This document shows, piece after piece, positions 6,486-8,857 of a stretch of DNA of 8,857 nt (the stretch's first letter is position 1; every line of letters starts with the position of its first letter). Below the pieces are notes generated by a model. The model did no database searches. It had not been told where the DNA came from and was given only the letters and a program-made list of their open reading frames with translations. The translations under genes and the position numbers were made by a program. The DNA lies in contig JAQVRY010000024.1 of assembly GCA_028700795.1 (NCBI GenBank), positions 4,300 through 13,156 of the forward strand, given 5' to 3'. This DNA is from Tissierellia bacterium (lineage in GTDB: Bacteria; Bacillota; Clostridia; Tissierellales; Sedimentibacteraceae).

Positions 6486-7245
6486 GCAAATCACCGCCTG
6501 CAAGCAAGACTGTAAGTGCATTGGAAATTTTCAAATACATTTCATCATTTGTCATATTACCTCTATAGATTTGGTGATATATCTCACCATCCTTTATAAA
6601 CAGCACTCTAGCTGCATGACTTGCAGCACGCACACTGTGGGTAACCATAAAAATAGTTTGACCATCCTTATGAATATGAGAAAAAGTATTTAGCAGTTCT
6701 CCCGTAGATTTAGAATCCAACGCTCCCGTAGGCTCATCCGCCAAAAGAATATCAGGGTTTGTTATAATTGCCCTTGCTATGGCGGTTCTTTGTTTTTGAC
6801 CTCCTGAAACTTCATAGGGATATTTATTCAAAATATCTGTAATACCTAATTTTACAGCAATAGGTTTTAATTTATCATTCATTCCCTTGTATTCTTTACC
6901 TGCTAATACAAGGGGAAGATATATGTTATCCTCAATAGAAAATGTATCTAAAAGATTAAAATCCTGAAATACGAAGCCTAAATGCTCTCTTCTAAATCTT
7001 GCTAATTCATTTTCATTAATTGATACTGTGTTTTCTCCATTTAGGAATACTTCTCCAGATGTAGGTCTGTCCATAGATGCTAAAATATTTAGCAAAGTGG
7101 TCTTTCCCGAACCGGATTCACCCATAATTGCGACATATTCTCCCTTTTCTACGGAAAAGCTTATGTTTTTTAATGCTGTAACCTTGTTTCCGCCAAATCT
7201 GGTGGTATAAACCTTCTTTAAATTATTTACTTTCAATAGTGACAT
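6478..7245 (-). CDS. BceA-like ABC transporter ATP-binding protein
   Basis: This 255-residue protein has a complete nucleotide-binding domain of the MacB/LolD/BceA type. Walker A is GESGSGKT (42-49), the Q-loop is Q94 in FVFQDFNLLD, the signature is VSGGQKQR (146-153), Walker B is ILLADEPTGALD (166-177, D170 and E171) and the switch His is H203. All catalytic positions are intact. It should form a homodimer on the cytoplasmic side of the permease encoded directly downstream, powering antibiotic detoxification and signalling to the kinase. The ATG (7245) follows the ribosome binding site GGAGGGA (7257-7251). The preceding 91-nt gap contains the candidate regulator sites, which suggests a separate inducible promoter for the two transporter genes, as in Bacillus bceAB. 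Confidence 0.96.
   Translation of the reverse strand: MSLLKVNNLKKVYTTRFGGNKVTALKNISFSVEKGEYVAIMGESGSGKTTLLNILASMDRPTSGEVFLNGENTVSINENELARFRREHLGFVFQDFNLLDTFSIEDNIYLPLVLAGKEYKGMNDKLKPIAVKLGITDILNKYPYEVSGGQKQRTAIARAIITNPDILLADEPTGALDSKSTGELLNTFSHIHKDGQTIFMVTHSVRAASHAARVLFIKDGEIYHQIYRGNMTNDEMYLKISNALTVLLAGGDLHE
6491..6498 (-). promoter_or_regulatory. Ribosome binding site deciding the permease start
   Basis: GGCGGTGA lies 5 nt before the ATG at 6485-6483 and is read as Gly-Gly-Asp near the end of the ATPase gene. The alternative in-frame ATG at 6521 has only AATTTCCA upstream. This selects the shorter protein starting MNKSIYLKL. Confidence 0.7.
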
Positions 7246-7313
7246 AAATTTCCCTCCGTTCCTTTCTTTCTTGTTTAAGTTTAACTAAAAAAGAAACACT
7301 CTGCCATAGACCT

Positions 7314-7323
7314 ACCTTACAAT
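7314..7323 (-). repeat. Third half-site of the operator, direct repeat
   Basis: ATTGTAAGGT (minus strand) repeats the downstream arm of the palindrome with all ten bases identical. The centre-to-centre distance is 20 nt, about two helical turns, so bound regulators would face the same side of the DNA. It could be an extra binding site or a chance or duplicated remnant. Confidence 0.6.
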
Positions 7324-7350
7324 ATAATAATAAACCTTACAATTTTGTAA
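7321..7350 (-). promoter_or_regulatory. Tentative promoter of the transporter genes
   Basis: On the minus strand TTACAA (7350-7345) and TATATT (7326-7321) are 18 nt apart. Both boxes overlap the proposed regulator sites. The -35 match is imperfect, as is usual for activated promoters, and the true start could lie elsewhere in 7258-7320. This is a weak assignment. Confidence 0.3.
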
Positions 7351-7354
7351 GGTT
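7333..7354 (-). promoter_or_regulatory. BceR-type operator palindrome
   Basis: The arms AACCTTACAA and TTGTAAGGTT are perfectly complementary around a 2-nt centre. The inner part on the minus strand reads TTACA-AAAT-TGTAA, which fits the inverted repeat TNACA-N4-TGTAA described for BceR-like regulators of Firmicutes. It lies upstream of the ATPase gene, where the regulator of this module should bind. It overlaps the last codons of the kinase gene: the stop TAA (7339-7337) is part of the right arm. A further half-site in direct orientation, ATTGTAAGGT, lies at 7323-7314, exactly 20 nt from the equivalent half at 7343-7334. Confidence 0.8.
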
Positions 7355-8383
7355 AGAGATTGTAGCAGTGCACTTCCTTGGTAAGGAAGAGGTCAAATCT
7401 ATTTCTGCTTTTGTCCCAACTCCCGGCTGAGAATAGATTTTTATATTGTGATTTAATTTGTCTAAAATTTGCTTTGAAAGATAAAGACCTATACCTGTTG
7501 CCTTTTTATCCATTCGTCCTGTATACCCCGTAAATCCTCTTTCAAAAATTCGCGGGATATCTTCTCCCGAAATCCCTATTCCGGTATCCTCAATGACTAA
7601 TGTTTTGTCAGGAACAACATATATTGAGATACTTCCCTCATCCGTATATTTTAAAGAATTTGAAAGTATTTGCTTTATTACAAACAGAAACCATTTCTCG
7701 TCTGTAACAACTGTTGTGTCAAATTCATCTAAATTAAGTGAAATTCCTTTGCTGATAAAAACTTTGGAATAATATTTAACCCCCTGCTTTACAATTTGTA
7801 TCAATGAATATTCTTTCAAAAGCAAATCTGAATTCATCGTGTCAAGTCTCATAAATTGCAGTGTAGTATCTACATACCTTTCTATTTCAAATAACTGCTC
7901 TTTAATTTTATATTTTTCATCGTTACTAAGTTCATTTAGAAGCAAACTTGCAGCTGTTATGGGAGTTTTCATCTGATGTGCCCACAATGTAATATATTCA
8001 CTCATATCAGTATATTTTTGGTTATTCTCAGACAGTCGCAACCTGTTGTATGTCATCAGTACATTTAGTAAATTTTGATAATCTTCTTCTATCAAAGATT
8101 CAGGCTTAGGAAGGTTTTTAAGTGTGATTTCTATATGGCTAGAAATATCAACCCTATACCAGTGGTACTTGCAATACCTGTAAAAATTGAAAGCGGCATA
8201 TATTATCCATAAAACCATACATATTATTGCAGGATACAGGGCGATTTTTACAGAAATGTGGTTAAGCTTAAAAATTAAAGCAAAAATAAAAACAGACACA
8301 AAATACATAATAATGTCTAATTTTTGCTCTTTTAAATATGAATTTATCAATGAGCCTACATGTAACGATTTTGACTTATTCAT
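7337..8383 (-). CDS. BceS-like intramembrane-sensing histidine kinase
   Basis: This 348-residue protein has two transmembrane helices close to the N-terminus (about 23-39 and 44-66), joined by only a few residues, so there is no external sensor domain. The H-box is WAHQMKTPI (134-142), with His136 the predicted phosphorylation site. The N-box is QILSNSLKYT (238-247, N242), G1 is DTGIGI (266-271), the F-box is IFERGFTG (279-286) and G2 is GIGLYLSK (297-304). All needed residues are present. The topology and the H-box wording are typical of BceS/PsdS kinases, which take their signal from the partner BceAB transporter. The last codons, encoding N-L-T-K-L, and the stop are built from the operator palindrome. 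The gene begins 12 nt after the regulator gene, with GGGGGA about 7 nt before the ATG. Confidence 0.95.
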   Translation of the reverse strand: MNKSKSLHVGSLINSYLKEQKLDIIMYFVSVFIFALIFKLNHISVKIALYPAIICMVLWIIYAAFNFYRYCKYHWYRVDISSHIEITLKNLPKPESLIEEDYQNLLNVLMTYNRLRLSENNQKYTDMSEYITLWAHQMKTPITAASLLLNELSNDEKYKIKEQLFEIERYVDTTLQFMRLDTMNSDLLLKEYSLIQIVKQGVKYYSKVFISKGISLNLDEFDTTVVTDEKWFLFVIKQILSNSLKYTDEGSISIYVVPDKTLVIEDTGIGISGEDIPRIFERGFTGYTGRMDKKATGIGLYLSKQILDKLNHNIKIYSQPGVGTKAEIDLTSSLPRKCTATISNLTKL

Positions 8384-8395
8384 TCCTTTATCCCC

Positions 8396-8857
8396 CTATA
8401 CCAAATACCCCATACCCTTTTTGGTAGTAATATAGTCATTTACTCCGATTTGGGATAATTTTTTTCTAATACGTGTTAAATTAACAGTCAATGTATTTTC
8501 GTCTATAAAACTATCGCTATCCCAAAGATGTATCATAATTGTATCCCTTGAAACCATTTCACCGGCATTCTCCATTAAAAGCTGTATAATTTTAAATTCA
8601 TTTTTCGTAAGCTCTATACTTTTATCTCCGTTGGAAATTTCCGTATTGGAAAGATTAAGCATAACTCCCTTATGCTCTATAACATTAATATTTGTCTTTA
8701 AAAAAGAATAGCTTCGTCTGAGAAGAGCATTAATTTTTGCCGTAAGCACTGTTAAGTCAAAAGGTTTGGATATGAAGTCATCTCCACCCATATCCATTGC
8801 CATTACAATATTCATTTTATCGTCAGCAGAAGAAATAAATATAATGGGAATCTTAGT
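8396..8857 (-). CDS. OmpR-family response regulator (BceR-like), 5' end outside the window
   Basis: The reading frame is open to the window edge and gives 153 residues. It continues 14 codons upstream of the internal Met at 8815, so that Met is not the start. The first visible part, TKIPIIFISSADDK, then MGGDDFISKPFD, is the second half of a receiver domain. It includes the conserved Ser/Thr of strand 4 and the Lys-Pro of strand 5; the phosphorylated Asp lies beyond the window. The C-terminal part is a winged-helix DNA-binding domain, with IELTKNEFKIIQLLMEN, the recognition-helix region ENTLTVNLTRIRKKL, and the wing ending TTKKGMGYLV. It should be phosphorylated by the adjacent kinase and bind the palindrome upstream of the ATPase gene. 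In the family the full length is about 230 residues. Confidence 0.94.
   Translation of the reverse strand, partial: TKIPIIFISSADDKMNIVMAMDMGGDDFISKPFDLTVLTAKINALLRRSYSFLKTNINVIEHKGVMLNLSNTEISNGDKSIELTKNEFKIIQLLMENAGEMVSRDTIMIHLWDSDSFIDENTLTVNLTRIRKKLSQIGVNDYITTKKGMGYLV

Noticed and set aside
6486..6521. Longer permease start at 6521, adding 12 residues
   Set aside because: It has no ribosome binding site, and the added residues (MHLQSCLQAVIC) do not resemble the family N-terminus. The ATG at 6485 has GGCGGTGA at the right distance.
1163..8435. Plus-strand open frames of 60-136 codons, such as 1530-1874, 5848-6258 and 8187-8435
   Set aside because: They lie opposite well-supported minus-strand genes, show no family motifs, and are low-complexity antisense readings of those genes.
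8396..8815. Response regulator starting at the Met at 8815
   Set aside because: The frame stays open to the window edge, and the upstream codons encode TKIPIIFISSADDK, a standard receiver strand, so the Met is internal.

Overview
The window is AT-rich, with clear Shine-Dalgarno sites (GGAGG or AGGGG) and spore-formation genes, which points to an endospore-forming Firmicute, most likely of the Clostridia or Tissierellia. The genus cannot be fixed from the sequence alone. Every supported gene lies on the minus strand, so transcription runs from high to low coordinates. The window cuts a gene at each end.

Right part (4311-8857): a BceRS-BceAB-type module. In transcription order it holds the 3' part of an OmpR-family response regulator, a small BceS-like histidine kinase with two membrane helices, a palindromic operator that overlaps the kinase stop codon, a BceA-like ABC ATPase, a BceB-like FtsX-family permease with a large external domain, and an intrinsic terminator. 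In known systems of this type the transporter both senses and removes cell-wall-targeting peptide antibiotics, and it signals through the kinase and regulator to the transporter promoter. The operator here fits the TNACA-N4-TGTAA motif known for BceR-like regulators.

Left part (1-4302): a compact operon of conserved genes, yqfC-yqfD-phoH-ybeY, then a DUF3048 lipoprotein (YerB-like), then the first 24 codons of cytidine deaminase (cdd). Junctions are tight: 2 nt, a 1-nt overlap, a 4-nt overlap and 19 nt. The candidate promoter in front of yqfC can be read both as a sigma-A site and as a sigma-E site. That would suit an operon joining mother-cell sporulation genes with the 16S rRNA-maturation nuclease ybeY. 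Compared with the usual Firmicute order (yqfC-yqfD-phoH-pgpH-ybeY-dgkA-cdd-era), pgpH and dgkA are absent here and the lipoprotein gene sits where dgkA is expected.

The 190-nt spacer between the lipoprotein gene and cdd (75-264) carries an imperfect inverted-repeat element and partial copies of it. It is the only clearly repetitive DNA in the window. No tRNA, rRNA, CRISPR array, transposase or gene-free stretch over 300 nt was seen. The genes belong to known families. The points most worth following are the operator layout, the dual promoter, the altered operon content and the domain make-up of YqfD.
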